A stretch of DNA of 64,000 nucleotides from Actinosynnema sp040640215 (GTDB lineage Bacteria > Actinomycetota > Actinomycetes > Mycobacteriales > Pseudonocardiaceae). Below the pieces are notes generated by a model. That model saw only the letters and a list, made by a program, of their open reading frames with translations. It searched no databases and was not told where the DNA came from. This document shows positions 24,074 through 33,383 of this stretch, in pieces. Position 1 is the stretch's first letter; each line of letters opens with the position of its first letter. The stretch spans positions 62,001-126,000 of the forward strand of contig NZ_JBFABG010000002.1 in the NCBI RefSeq assembly GCF_040640215.1, read 5' to 3'. A program made the translations under genes and the position numbers.

Positions 24074-24249
24074 CAGCGCTCCCCTCCCGGTCGACTTCCC
24101 AGGCAACCGAGTCTGGTCAGGACCGCTATCAGCGGGCATCCTCCCCGGGAAGGACTGCCGCAGCACCCTCGGAAGGAGGCCGCACCCACCCCCGGGCGGA
24201 CGCCGACGTCGACTTACGGCGGTGCGCACCCCTAGTGGTCGCCCCCTCG

Positions 24250-24263
24250 TGGAAACGCTTTCA
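24250..24263. promoter_or_regulatory. LacI-family (cre-like) operator upstream of the chitinase
   Basis: TGGAAACGCTTTCA fits the degenerate cre consensus TGNAARCGNWWWCA at every position. It is a near-palindrome about 130 bases before the chitinase ATG. In high-G+C Gram-positives such sites bind sugar-specific LacI regulators rather than CcpA. The cognate regulator is not in the window. Confidence 0.5.
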
Positions 24264-24295
24264 CACGCCGAAACGCTACTCCATTCGAGTGACAC

Positions 24296-24333
24296 AATGG
24301 TCTAGACCTTGACCGTCAAGTGGTCTGAACCAC
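24296..24333. promoter_or_regulatory. Two tandem DasR-like sites (dre) in the chitinase promoter
   Basis: The core of the DasR site is TGGTCTAGACCA. Bases 24298-24309 match it at 11 of 12 positions and 24321-24332 (TGGTCTGAACCA) at 10 of 12. They are 23 bp centre to centre and end 45 bases before the ATG. DasR represses chitinase genes in Streptomyces and is released by GlcN-6-P; the same logic is likely here. Confidence 0.75.
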
Positions 24334-24377
24334 ATGTTCTTCTCAACCCTGCACTCCTTTCCCTGACGAGGAGCACG

Positions 24378-26027
<1,650 letters not shown>

Positions 26028-26075
26028 GCCCACAGCACCACCTGTTCCACAGCACCACCTGCACCACCGGTAACA

Positions 26076-26120
26076 CCGAACGGGCCCCTGCGGGCGTCTC
26101 CCCCGCAGGGGCCCGTTCGG
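26076..26120 (+). terminator. Strong terminator after the chitinase gene
   Basis: A perfect 19-bp stem (26076-26094 with 26102-26120) with a 7-nt loop and a short CTTTC tail. It begins 49 bases after the stop. Confidence 0.85.
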
Positions 26121-26345
26121 CTTTCACGGAACCGGAACCGGTACCGGCACCTGGTCCACGGCGGCGGGGCCACTGGCGGGACGGCCGCTGGGGTGGCGGT
26201 GAGCCCAAGGCGGGGCACCTCGTACCGACGCAGGGCCGGTCAAGCGGCCACCGCTCCAGCCTCACCACTCCCCACTCGCCACTCGCCCCACACCGCCGGA
26301 CCGGGGCGGTGGCCACGGTCGCCCCGACCCCCGGTTGTGACGTGG

Positions 26346-26380
26346 AACGGCCCCGCGGGCATCACGCCCGCGGGGCCGTT
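26346..26380 (-). terminator. Terminator after the M14 carboxypeptidase gene
   Basis: A perfect 15-bp stem (26346-26360 with 26366-26380) and 5-nt loop, 26 bases beyond the minus-strand stop. Confidence 0.8.
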
Positions 26381-26406
26381 TCGTCGAGAACGACAGGGGG
26401 ACCTGG

Positions 26407-28167
26407 TTACAGGGTCAGGCTCCACGAGTCGATGTAGCCGGTGTCGGACGAGTACAGGTCCTGCGCCTTCAGCTTCCACGCCCCGTTGCGCACCTCGGTG
26501 GAGGCGTTGACGGTGTACGTGGTGTCGATGTTGTCGACCGAGTCGCTGTTCGCCGACTTCAGCCGGTACGCCGTACCGTCCGGTGCGACCAGGTCGAGGA
26601 CCAGGTCACCGCGGTAGGTGTGCTTGACGTGCACCTCGACCTGGGTGGTCGCCGAGGCGTTGCCCGTGCAGCCGGAGATGTTGATGTTGCTGGTGATCGC
26701 GGCACCGGCGTCCGGGATGTTGACGTCGCCGTCGTTGGTCGCCTTCGCGCACGAGCCGGGCGTGCCGCCACCGCCGTACGGGTTGGCGGCCTTCTTCGCC
26801 GAGTACATCAGCATCGGCTTGACCTTCGGCCAGAAGGTCGACGCCTGGCAGGAGTACGCCGGGAAGAACCCGCTGCACGCGCCCGACCCGGGTCCGACCT
26901 CCCACACGAACGACGCGACGCCCAGGTCGTCGTACACCCAGTCGTCGGTCGCGCCGGCGGCGTTGTAGAGCACCTCGCCGGGCTGGCCGTACTGCCAGCC
27001 GCCCGCGATCGAGGCCATCTCCCGCGCCATCGAGCGCAGCGGGGCGTCGTTGCCGGTCTTGTACTGCGTCGTCCAGCCCCACGGGAACAGCACGAGGTTG
27101 GAGTAGCTGTGCATGGAGATCACGACACCGGTCGTGTCGGCCGGCGCGGCGTCGGTCGTGCCGGTGCCACGGCGGTCCTTGTACAGGTTGCGCCACAGCG
27201 CCTGGAGCGCGCGCGTCTCGACCTCGGAGTTGGCCGACGGGCCCTTGTAGGTCTCGGCGCACGGCTGGGAGGACGTGCCCTCGCCGCCCCAGTGCGAGCT
27301 GGTGTTGCGGTTCAGGTCGATGCCGACGTGCGACCCCGACGTGCCCGAGCAGCTCGCGCCGTTCGTGGTGTTGGCGTTCTTGCGCTGGTAGCGCGGCGAG
27401 TTGCCGCCCTGCTGCACGATGTTCACGCCGTCGGGGTTGGCGATCGGCACGACCCACACCTCGGTGGAGTCGAGCAGCGCGGTGACCTCGGGGTCGGTGC
27501 CGTAGCTCTGGGTCAGGTGGTCGATCCAGCGGTACGAGACGTCACCGGTGGTGAGCTCGCGGGCGTGGAGCTGACCCATCACGAAGAACCGGGGCTTGGG
27601 CGCGGACGTGCTCAGCGCGCAGTCGCCGGCGTTCTTCTTCGTGATGCAGATGGCCCGCAGGTCGTAACCGCCCGCGCCCTGCGTCTTCTTCCACGAGTCG
27701 CCGTAGTCGACGGTCTGCGTCAGGTTCGGGTACTGCGAGGCCACCGCGTCCAGGTGCGCGAACTGCGCGTTCACCGTGCGGTAGCCGCCGTAGTAGGTCT
27801 CCTCCAGCGCCGCCGCGTCCAACTGCTGCGACTTGCGCGACGGCGGGGTCCACTGCGGGGCGGGGAGCACCTCGTCGACGACGCTGGTGAACCCGTCACC
27901 GGTCAGCTTCTGGCCGGTGGCCTGGTCGCCGAGGACGAACAGGTGGTCGCCCTCGCGCTGCTCCAGGACGTCGAAGCCGCGGGCGAGCAGGTCTTGCGCG
28001 GCCTTGCCGAGCGGGGCGTGCACCTTGTAGACGTACGTCGGCCCGGCCTGGACCGCGGCCACCTCGGGTGCGGGGCCCGCGGTGCCGGGAACGCCGCCGT
28101 TGATCACAGCGGCGGCGGTGACACCGGCTACAGCCAGCGTCACCAGTGAACGTCTGGTCGACTTCAC
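26407..28167 (-). CDS. Secreted M14 zinc carboxypeptidase with C-terminal P-domain
   Basis: 586 residues. A signal peptide (KSTRRSLVTLAVAGVTAAAVING, in parts) and a propeptide-like segment (~44-105) precede the catalytic domain. GQLHARELTTGD supplies H201 and E204 of the HxxE zinc site, STEVWVVPIANPDGV and VGIDLNRNTSSHWGG hold the substrate-binding Asn-Arg, ISMHSYSNLVLFPWGW the third zinc histidine, and ASFVWEVGP the catalytic glutamate. The last ~110 residues (from about DGDVNIPDAGAAITSNINISG) form a proprotein-convertase P-domain ending IDSWSLTL. It removes C-terminal residues from extracellular peptides. I start at GTG 28167, which has GGAGGAG in front. It converges with the chitinase gene. 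Confidence 0.95.
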   Translation of the reverse strand: MKSTRRSLVTLAVAGVTAAAVINGGVPGTAGPAPEVAAVQAGPTYVYKVHAPLGKAAQDLLARGFDVLEQREGDHLFVLGDQATGQKLTGDGFTSVVDEVLPAPQWTPPSRKSQQLDAAALEETYYGGYRTVNAQFAHLDAVASQYPNLTQTVDYGDSWKKTQGAGGYDLRAICITKKNAGDCALSTSAPKPRFFVMGQLHARELTTGDVSYRWIDHLTQSYGTDPEVTALLDSTEVWVVPIANPDGVNIVQQGGNSPRYQRKNANTTNGASCSGTSGSHVGIDLNRNTSSHWGGEGTSSQPCAETYKGPSANSEVETRALQALWRNLYKDRRGTGTTDAAPADTTGVVISMHSYSNLVLFPWGWTTQYKTGNDAPLRSMAREMASIAGGWQYGQPGEVLYNAAGATDDWVYDDLGVASFVWEVGPGSGACSGFFPAYSCQASTFWPKVKPMLMYSAKKAANPYGGGGTPGSCAKATNDGDVNIPDAGAAITSNINISGCTGNASATTQVEVHVKHTYRGDLVLDLVAPDGTAYRLKSANSDSVDNIDTTYTVNASTEVRNGAWKLKAQDLYSSDTGYIDSWSLTL

Positions 28168-28516
28168 GGTTGTTCTCCTCCTATGCAGGGATGAGCAGGA
28201 GAATGGGCCAAAACAGGGGCCCTGCACACCCTCCGACCGGCCATACCTGGTGCTCCTGGGCGCAGGTTGGACCGCACGGCCCTGACCCGGGTACCACCCG
28301 TTGCACCGATCATCCGTACGGAACCGATACGGATGCCGGCCCGGCGGTCACCGGGAGTGCGCGACGGGGTCCGGGCAGGCGAACCACCACCTCTCCTGTG
28401 ACACTTCCGGGTGACGTGTGCCGTTCTCGTGCGCGGGCGGCGAGAGGCGTGCGGTGCGACCGCTTGACCCTGCCCCTGGGGCACGCACCAAGGTCGTCCA
28501 GGTGGAGGAGGTGCGG
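28168..28516. other. 349-bp divergent promoter region, carboxypeptidase / MerR regulator
   Basis: It contains a CATCCGTA/TACGGATG inverted repeat (28311-28318 and 28328-28335), about 145 bases upstream of the carboxypeptidase start, with a TCCGTACGGA palindrome inside it. The rest is ordinary G+C-rich sequence. No gene is supported. Confidence 0.45.
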
Positions 28517-29329
28517 GTGGACCGGTTGCTGGGCATCGGGGAGTTCTCCCGCCGCACCCGGCTGTCGCTGAAGGCGCTGCGGCTGTACGAGCGGTTGGGG
28601 CTGGTCGTGCCGGCCGAGGTCGACCCGGCCAACGGCTACCGCCGGTACCGCGAAGACCAGTTGGCGCACGCGCGCCTGGTCGGGCTGCTGCGCCGGATCG
28701 ACATGCCGTTGGCGGTGGTCAGCCGGATCGCCGCGACCCCGGCGGGCGGACGGGCGGAGCTGCTCGACGCGTACTGGGGCGAGGTGGAACAGCGATTCGC
28801 CGTGCAACGGCACCTGACGGCCTACCTCCGCGTACTGATGTCCAGAGGAAAGGGATTGCCGGAGATGTACGAGGTCAAGCAGCGGGACGTACCGGAGCAG
28901 GTCGTGCTGGCGGAGCAGCGCCACGTGTTGCAGCCGGCCCTGACGGACTGGATCCGCGAAGCGATGGACCGGCTCCTCGCCGCGACCGCCGAGTTCGGCG
29001 GCATCGCGGGACCCGGACTCGTGATCTACCACGGCGAGGTCACCGAGGACAGCGACGGCCCGGTCGAGGTGGCCCTGCCGATCGCCGTCGACACGCCGCC
29101 CGCCGGGGTGGCGGCGAGGGTCGAGCCGGCGCACCGCGAGGCGTACGTGCGGCTGAAGAAGCGCGAGGTGGAGTACCCCCAGATCCTGGCCGCGTACGAC
29201 ACCGTGGCGACGTGGCTGGAGTCGAACGGCAAGGCCCCTGCCGGCTCGCCGCGCGAGGTGTACTTCACGGACTGGGGCTCGCAGGGGCCGGACGACGACG
29301 TCTGCGACATCGCGTTCCCGATGAAGTAG
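28517..29329 (+). CDS. MerR-family regulator with GyrI-like effector-binding domain
   Basis: About 270 residues. The winged HTH (LLGIGEFSRRTRLSLKALRLYERLGLVVPAEVDPANGYRRY, in parts) is the MerR DNA-binding domain, followed by the dimerisation helix (~70-120). A GyrI/SOUL-like effector domain runs from about MYEVKQRDVPEQVVLAEQRHV to DVCDIAFPMK. This is the BmrR/TipA-like type that senses small amphipathic molecules and twists the promoter spacer. I prefer the GTG at 28517, which has GGAGGAG 7-14 bases upstream. The target is not obvious; it may regulate itself or the divergent carboxypeptidase. Confidence 0.9.
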   Translation: MDRLLGIGEFSRRTRLSLKALRLYERLGLVVPAEVDPANGYRRYREDQLAHARLVGLLRRIDMPLAVVSRIAATPAGGRAELLDAYWGEVEQRFAVQRHLTAYLRVLMSRGKGLPEMYEVKQRDVPEQVVLAEQRHVLQPALTDWIREAMDRLLAATAEFGGIAGPGLVIYHGEVTEDSDGPVEVALPIAVDTPPAGVAARVEPAHREAYVRLKKREVEYPQILAAYDTVATWLESNGKAPAGSPREVYFTDWGSQGPDDDVCDIAFPMK

Positions 29330-29346
29330 CCGCAGGGGATGTGCTC

Positions 29347-29381
29347 ACGGCTCGCGGACGGGTTGCCCGTCCGCGAGCCGT
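29347..29381. terminator. Bidirectional terminator hairpin
   Basis: A perfect 16-bp stem (29347-29362 with 29366-29381) closed by TTG. It sits between the MerR gene and the convergent DUF397 gene. Confidence 0.8.
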
Positions 29382-29386
29382 CCCGC

Positions 29387-29569
29387 TCAGCGCAGGCGGG
29401 CGAGGAAGCTGCGGAACGCCCGGGACGAGACGGTGAGGTGACCACCGGCCCGGTGCTTGGTATCCCGCACCGCGCAGGAGCCGGGCACCGTCGCCACCTC
29501 GACGCAGGTCCCGTTGCCATCGGTGTAGCTGGAGGTCTTGAACCGGGCGCTGGAGAAGTCGGGGATCAT
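29387..29569 (-). CDS. DUF397 protein, copy 2
   Basis: 60 residues. ARFKTSSYTDGNGTCVEVATVPG is the DUF397 core (F/W-x-x-S-S-x-S/T, CVEVA), continuing with AVRDTKHRAGGHLTVSSRAF. Members are small partners of Scr1-type regulators in actinobacteria, linked to the control of development and antibiotic production. It is about 90 bases downstream of its near-identical sister gene. The two differ mainly at the N-terminus and at GS-C versus GFF. GAAGGGTGG precedes the ATG, as in the sister gene. Confidence 0.9.
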   Translation of the reverse strand: MIPDFSSARFKTSSYTDGNGTCVEVATVPGSCAVRDTKHRAGGHLTVSSRAFRSFLARLR

Positions 29570-29657
29570 GGCAAGGGCCACCCTTCAGGTAAGGCGCACT
29601 GCCTGGCAACGCGCTGGACGAACTGTCCCGATTGTTCCAGCCCGAGGACGTTCGCCG

Positions 29658-29846
29658 TCAGATCATCCGGAGACCGGCGAGGAAGCTGCGGAACGCCCGA
29701 GACGAGACGGTGAGGTGACCACCGGCCCGGTGCTTCGTATCCCGCACCGCGAAGAAACCGGGCACCGTCGCCACCTCAACGCAGGTCCCGTTGTCCTGCG
29801 TGTGGCTGGAGGTCTTGAAGGTCGCCGTCGAGAAGTTTGATGCCAT
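29658..29846 (-). CDS. DUF397 protein, copy 1
   Basis: 62 residues, with the same DUF397 core (FKTSSHTQDNGTCVEVATVPG) and a C-terminal half identical to copy 2 over AVRDTKHRAGGHLTVSSRAF. In Scr1/DUF397 pairs the small protein is thought to act with the upstream XRE regulator in a toxin-antitoxin-like or signalling unit. It begins 21 bases after the Scr1-type gene, behind GAAGAGGTGG, so the three genes form one operon. A GTG four codons upstream is an alternative start. The tandem copy downstream points to a recent duplication. Confidence 0.9.
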   Translation of the reverse strand: MASNFSTATFKTSSHTQDNGTCVEVATVPGFFAVRDTKHRAGGHLTVSSRAFRSFLAGLRMI

Positions 29847-29867
29847 GACAGGGGCCACCTCTTCAGG

Positions 29868-30740
29868 TCAGGCGAAGTCCTGGGCGATCCCCAGGATGAA
29901 CCTCCTCGATTGTTCCACTCCCAGGGCGTCTGCGGTGAGACTGCTCCAGAGGTCTGCGTAGTCGTCGACCTCCTGCTTGCCGTCGAGGTAGTCGGCGTCG
30001 TGCAGGTTCTCCACGTAGACCATGTCCAGGTCGGAAGCGGCTGCGGTCGGTGCGGGGATGCTCAGCATGGTGAAGCTGAACGGGGTCCCCCCGCTCACCT
30101 GGCCCCCGAACGGCAGCACCTGGACCCGCACATTCCGCCGCCGGGTCAGCTCAGCCAGGTGGAGCGCCTGCTCGTGCATGATCGCGTTACCGCCGTAAAC
30201 CCTGCGGAGGCAGCTCTCGCTGATCACGAACGCCGCCGTGACCGGCACGCGGCGGAACAGAACCTCTTGACGCTCCAAGCGCGTGGCCACGATATCTTCG
30301 ACACTCGTCGCGTCGATCCGGAAGTGCCGCTCCAAAGCCGCCCGCATGTACGCCTCGGTCTGCAACAAGCCGGGCACCATCTCCATGCCGTAGTTGCGGA
30401 TGAGGGTCGAGTCGACCTCGAAGTCGTAGTAGGGGCGCTGCTCCATCGGCACGGTCGCGCGGTGTCCCAGCCAACGGCCGCGCTGGCTGCGCGTCCGGGC
30501 GAGTTCGACGATCTCCGCCTTCTGCTCCTCGGAGTGCACGTCGTACCGGTCCAGCAGCATCTTGGTGTCGCCGGGCGTCAACCCTTCCCTGCCGCGCTCC
30601 ATCTTGGTGACGCGGGTGGTGTCCCGCCCGAGCAGTTTCGCGACCTCTTTCGCCTCCACCCCCGCCTTGAGCCGGGCCTCGCGCATGTAGATCGACAGGA
30701 ACTTCAGCCGCACCGTGGGGGTCAAGGGCATCCGCGTCAT
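29868..30740 (-). CDS. Scr1-type XRE regulator (HTH + DUF5753)
   Basis: 290 residues. The N-terminal XRE HTH (YMREARLKAGVEAKEVAKLLGRDTTRVTKMERGREGLTPGDTKMLL, in parts) is followed by DUF5753 from about residue 100. Its hallmark is LIRNYGMEMVPGLLQTEAYMRAAL (in parts), then ISESCLRRVYGG, VRVQVLPFGGQV and MVYVENLHDADYLD. These regulators occur in many copies in mycelial actinobacteria, paired with DUF397 proteins. Two DUF397 genes follow in the same operon. The start is an ATG with an A+T-rich repeat region directly upstream, shared with a divergent small gene at 30859. Confidence 0.94.
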   Translation of the reverse strand: MTRMPLTPTVRLKFLSIYMREARLKAGVEAKEVAKLLGRDTTRVTKMERGREGLTPGDTKMLLDRYDVHSEEQKAEIVELARTRSQRGRWLGHRATVPMEQRPYYDFEVDSTLIRNYGMEMVPGLLQTEAYMRAALERHFRIDATSVEDIVATRLERQEVLFRRVPVTAAFVISESCLRRVYGGNAIMHEQALHLAELTRRRNVRVQVLPFGGQVSGGTPFSFTMLSIPAPTAAASDLDMVYVENLHDADYLDGKQEVDDYADLWSSLTADALGVEQSRRFILGIAQDFA

Positions 30741-30750
30741 CCGATCGTGG

Positions 30751-30772
30751 GCAATTGCTTTACAGCAGTTGC
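30751..30772. promoter_or_regulatory. A+T-rich repeat in the Scr1-type promoter
   Basis: GCAATTGC (30751-30758) and GCAGTTGC (30765-30772) are 14 bp apart, followed by AAAGTAAC. This is one of the least G+C-rich spots in the window. It lies 11 bases upstream of the Scr1-type start and could be its operator or core promoter. Confidence 0.4.
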
Positions 30773-30858
30773 AAAGTAACTCTGCCTAGGGCCAGGCTAG
30801 CAACCACCGGAGCGCCCCTCGCCCCGGTGGACTCCCGACCACCCGAAAGGGGACAACC

Positions 30859-31104
30859 ATGTCCACGATCGCCCGCGACGCCGACCACGATCAGTGCCAC
30901 CCGCCGCGCGAGTGGCTGGTGCGCTGCTCCGACGACGCCCACCGCCCGGCCGTCTGCTCGATCGCCGTCACCGACGGTCGCCTCGAACTCTGGCTCGGCG
31001 AGCACACCATGATCAGCCTGGAGGGCTCCGAGATCGCCCGCTTCCACACCGCGTTCGGCGACGCCGCCGAGCTCGCGCGCGCCGACCGCGCGGTTCACGC
31101 CTGA
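30859..31104 (+). CDS. Small conserved-type protein divergent from the Scr1 operon
   Basis: 81 residues, soluble, acidic. REWLVRCSDDAHRPAVCSIAVTDGRLELWLGEHTMISL (in parts) suggests a small beta-sheet followed by a helix (SEIARFHTAFGDAAELARADRAV). GAAAGGGGA precedes the ATG at good spacing. Its last codons overlap the 3' end of the convergent recD2 gene by 10 bases. Similar short proteins are often found divergent from Scr1-type genes, so I suspect it belongs to that system. The function is unknown. Confidence 0.7.
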   Translation: MSTIARDADHDQCHPPREWLVRCSDDAHRPAVCSIAVTDGRLELWLGEHTMISLEGSEIARFHTAFGDAAELARADRAVHA

Positions 31105-33266
31105 CGGAGCCGGTAGTCCAGAGCGGTGTGCCGTCGCCCCGCCCCCACCGTGCGGACGGCCTGGCCGATGGCCTTGCGCGACCCCACCAGCACGACCAAC
31201 TTCTTCGCCCGCGTCACCGCCGTGTACAGCAGATTCCGCTGCAACATCATCCACGCGCTCGTGGTGATTGGAATGACGACGCACGGGTACTCACTGCCCT
31301 GTGAGCGATGAATCGTCATGGCGTAAGCGTGGGTCAGTTCGTCCAGTTCGCCGAACTCATAGCCCACGTCCTCGTCCTCGTCCGTCCGCACGGTCAACTT
31401 CTGCTCCACCACGTCGATGGCTGTGACCACGCCCAACGTGCCGTTGAAGACCCCGTTCACGCCCTTGTCGTAGTTGTTCCGGATCTGCGTGACCTTGTCC
31501 CCGACCCGGAACACCCGCCCACCGAATCGCCGCTCCGGCAGGTCCTTCACCGCCGGGGTCAGCGCTTCCTGCAACACCACGTTCAACGCGCCCGCACCGG
31601 CCGGTCCCCGGTGCATCGGCGCGAGCACTTGGATGTCCCGGCGCGGGTCCAGGCCGAACTTGCGCGGGATGCGTTGCGCGACCACGTCCACCGTCAGCGC
31701 CGCCGCGTCTTCCGCCTCGTCGGCCGGGAACAGGAAGAAGTCGGCCAACCCCTGCACCAGCGGGAAGTCACCGGCGTTGATCCGGTGCGCGTTGGTCACC
31801 ACACCGGACTGCTGCGCCTGCCGGAAGATGTGCGTCAGCCGCACGCGGGGTACCGGGCTGTCCTCGACCAGCACGTCCCGCAGCACCTCCCCCGCGCCCA
31901 CCGAGGGCAACTGGTCGACGTCACCCACCAGCAGCAGGTGCGCCCCGGGCGGCACCGCCTTGACCAACTTGTTGGCCAGCAACAGGTCCAGCATCGACGC
32001 CTCGTCCACCACGACCAGGTCCGCGTCCAGCGGCCGGTCCCGGTCGTACGCGGCGTCCCCGCCGGGCCGCAGCTCCAGCAGCCGGTGCACGGTGCGCGCC
32101 TCGTGGCCGGTCAGCTCGGCCAACCGCTTCGCGGCCCGGCCGGTCGGCGCGGCCAGCACCACCCTGGCCCCCTTCGCCACGGCCAGCCGCACGACGGACC
32201 GCACCGTGAAGCTCTTGCCGCACCCCGGCCCGCCGGTCAGCACCGCGACCTTGCGGGTCAGCGCCAGCTTGACCGCGTCCCGCTGCTTCTCCTCCAACGA
32301 CGCGCCCAGCCAGGCGAAGGCGCGCTCCCAGTCCACCCCGTCGAACGCGGGCATCCGCTCCTCACCGGTCCGCAGCAGCCGCAGCAACTGGCCGGCCAGT
32401 GAGATCTCCGCGCGGTGGAACGGGATCAGGTAGACGGCCGGCTCGCCGTCCGGCAGCACCTCCCGCACCACGCCCTCTTCCGCCACCAGTTCCGCCAGGC
32501 AGTCGATGACCAGCCCGGCGTCGACCTGGAGGATCTTGATCGCCTCGCCGATGAGCTGGTTCTCCGGCAGGAAGCAGTCACCGCTGCCGGTCGCCTCGGA
32601 CAGCGTGAACTGCAAGCCGGCCTTGATCCGCTGCGGGCTGTCGTGCGGGATGCCCACCGCCTTGGCGATGGTGTCGGCGGTCCGGAACCCGATCCCCCAC
32701 ACGTCGGTGGCCAGCCGGTAGGGCTCGGTGCGGACGACGTCGATGGACTTGTCGACGTACTGCTTGAAGATCCGCACGGCCAGCGACGTCGAGACGCCGA
32801 CCCCTTGCAGGAAGACCATGACCTCCTTGATGGCCTTCTGCTCCTCCCACGCGGCGGCGATCAGCTTCGTCCGCTTGGGACCGAGTTTCGGCACCTCGAC
32901 CAGCCGCTCCGGCTGCCGCTCGATGACGTCCAGCGCGTCGACCCCGAAGTGCGTGACGATCCGGTCCGCCAGCACCGGCCCGATGCCCTTGATCAACCCC
33001 GAGCCGAGGTAGCGGCGGATGCCCTGGATCGTCGCGGGCAGCACGGTCGTGTAGTCGTCCACGTGGAACTGCTTGCCGTACTGCGGGTGCGACCCCCACC
33101 GGCCGCGCATCCGGATCGACTCGCCGGGCTGAGCGCCCAGCAGCGCGCCCACCACGGTGACCAGGTCGTTGCCGCGCCCGGTGTCGACGCGGGCGACGGT
33201 GTAGCCGGTCTCCTCGTTGGCGAACGTGATCCGCTCCAGCACCGCTTCCAGGACCGCCTCCGCCAC
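31095..33266 (-). CDS. recD2: RecD2-type superfamily 1B DNA helicase
   Basis: 723 residues, normal for RecD2. An N-terminal OB-like/helix-hairpin-helix part (TFANEETGYTVARV, ~LIKGIGPVLADRIVTHFG, KLGPKRTKLI) precedes the helicase core: Walker A GGPGCGKS (345-352), Walker B ADLVVVDEASMLD, motif III LLVGDVDQLPSVGAGEVL, and the C-terminal YAMTIHRSQGSEYPCVVI and LLYTAVTRAKKLVVLV. RecD2 moves 5'-3' on single-stranded DNA and acts in repair independently of RecBC. The start is a GTG. It ends 10 bases inside the small gene on the other strand. Confidence 0.95.
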   Translation of the reverse strand: MAEAVLEAVLERITFANEETGYTVARVDTGRGNDLVTVVGALLGAQPGESIRMRGRWGSHPQYGKQFHVDDYTTVLPATIQGIRRYLGSGLIKGIGPVLADRIVTHFGVDALDVIERQPERLVEVPKLGPKRTKLIAAAWEEQKAIKEVMVFLQGVGVSTSLAVRIFKQYVDKSIDVVRTEPYRLATDVWGIGFRTADTIAKAVGIPHDSPQRIKAGLQFTLSEATGSGDCFLPENQLIGEAIKILQVDAGLVIDCLAELVAEEGVVREVLPDGEPAVYLIPFHRAEISLAGQLLRLLRTGEERMPAFDGVDWERAFAWLGASLEEKQRDAVKLALTRKVAVLTGGPGCGKSFTVRSVVRLAVAKGARVVLAAPTGRAAKRLAELTGHEARTVHRLLELRPGGDAAYDRDRPLDADLVVVDEASMLDLLLANKLVKAVPPGAHLLLVGDVDQLPSVGAGEVLRDVLVEDSPVPRVRLTHIFRQAQQSGVVTNAHRINAGDFPLVQGLADFFLFPADEAEDAAALTVDVVAQRIPRKFGLDPRRDIQVLAPMHRGPAGAGALNVVLQEALTPAVKDLPERRFGGRVFRVGDKVTQIRNNYDKGVNGVFNGTLGVVTAIDVVEQKLTVRTDEDEDVGYEFGELDELTHAYAMTIHRSQGSEYPCVVIPITTSAWMMLQRNLLYTAVTRAKKLVVLVGSRKAIGQAVRTVGAGRRHTALDYRLRQA

Positions 33267-33370
33267 CCCGCAACCCTAAGCGGTCGGCCGGTCCCCGAGC
33301 GTGCGGGAGGCCCGGAGCCGCCTCCACAGGACGTTCACAACTCTCACCACCCGTCTCCACCGGGCGCACC

Positions 33371-33376
33371 TAGAGT
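33371..33376 (+). promoter_or_regulatory. TAGAGT -10 element, likely leaderless start of the two-component operon
   Basis: TAGAGT ends 7 bases before the ATG at 33384, leaving no space for a ribosome binding site. This parallels the elements at 684-689 and 41914-41919. Confidence 0.4.
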
Positions 33377-33383
33377 CGACGCC

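Larger units (their letters stand above)
24074..24377. other. 304-bp divergent promoter region, serine hydrolase / chitinase
   Basis: The left half (24074-24240) is ordinary G+C-rich sequence. The right half (24245-24377) is A+T-richer and contains a LacI/cre-like operator (24250-24263), a repeated AAACGCT half-site (24271-24277), and two DasR-like sites (24296-24333) before the chitinase start. Confidence 0.6.
26028..26406. other. 379-bp gap between convergent chitinase and carboxypeptidase genes
   Basis: Each gene has its own long GC hairpin here (26076-26120 and 26346-26380). A direct repeat CAGCACCACCTG/GCACCACC near 26032-26068 and a CCACTCCCCACTCGCCACTCGCCCC run (26270-26295, in part) fill the middle. 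No gene is supported. Confidence 0.5.

Noticed and set aside
31308..32433. Two overlapping + frames of more than 300 codons inside recD2
   Set aside because: Antisense to the helicase motifs of the minus strand, without any protein signature.
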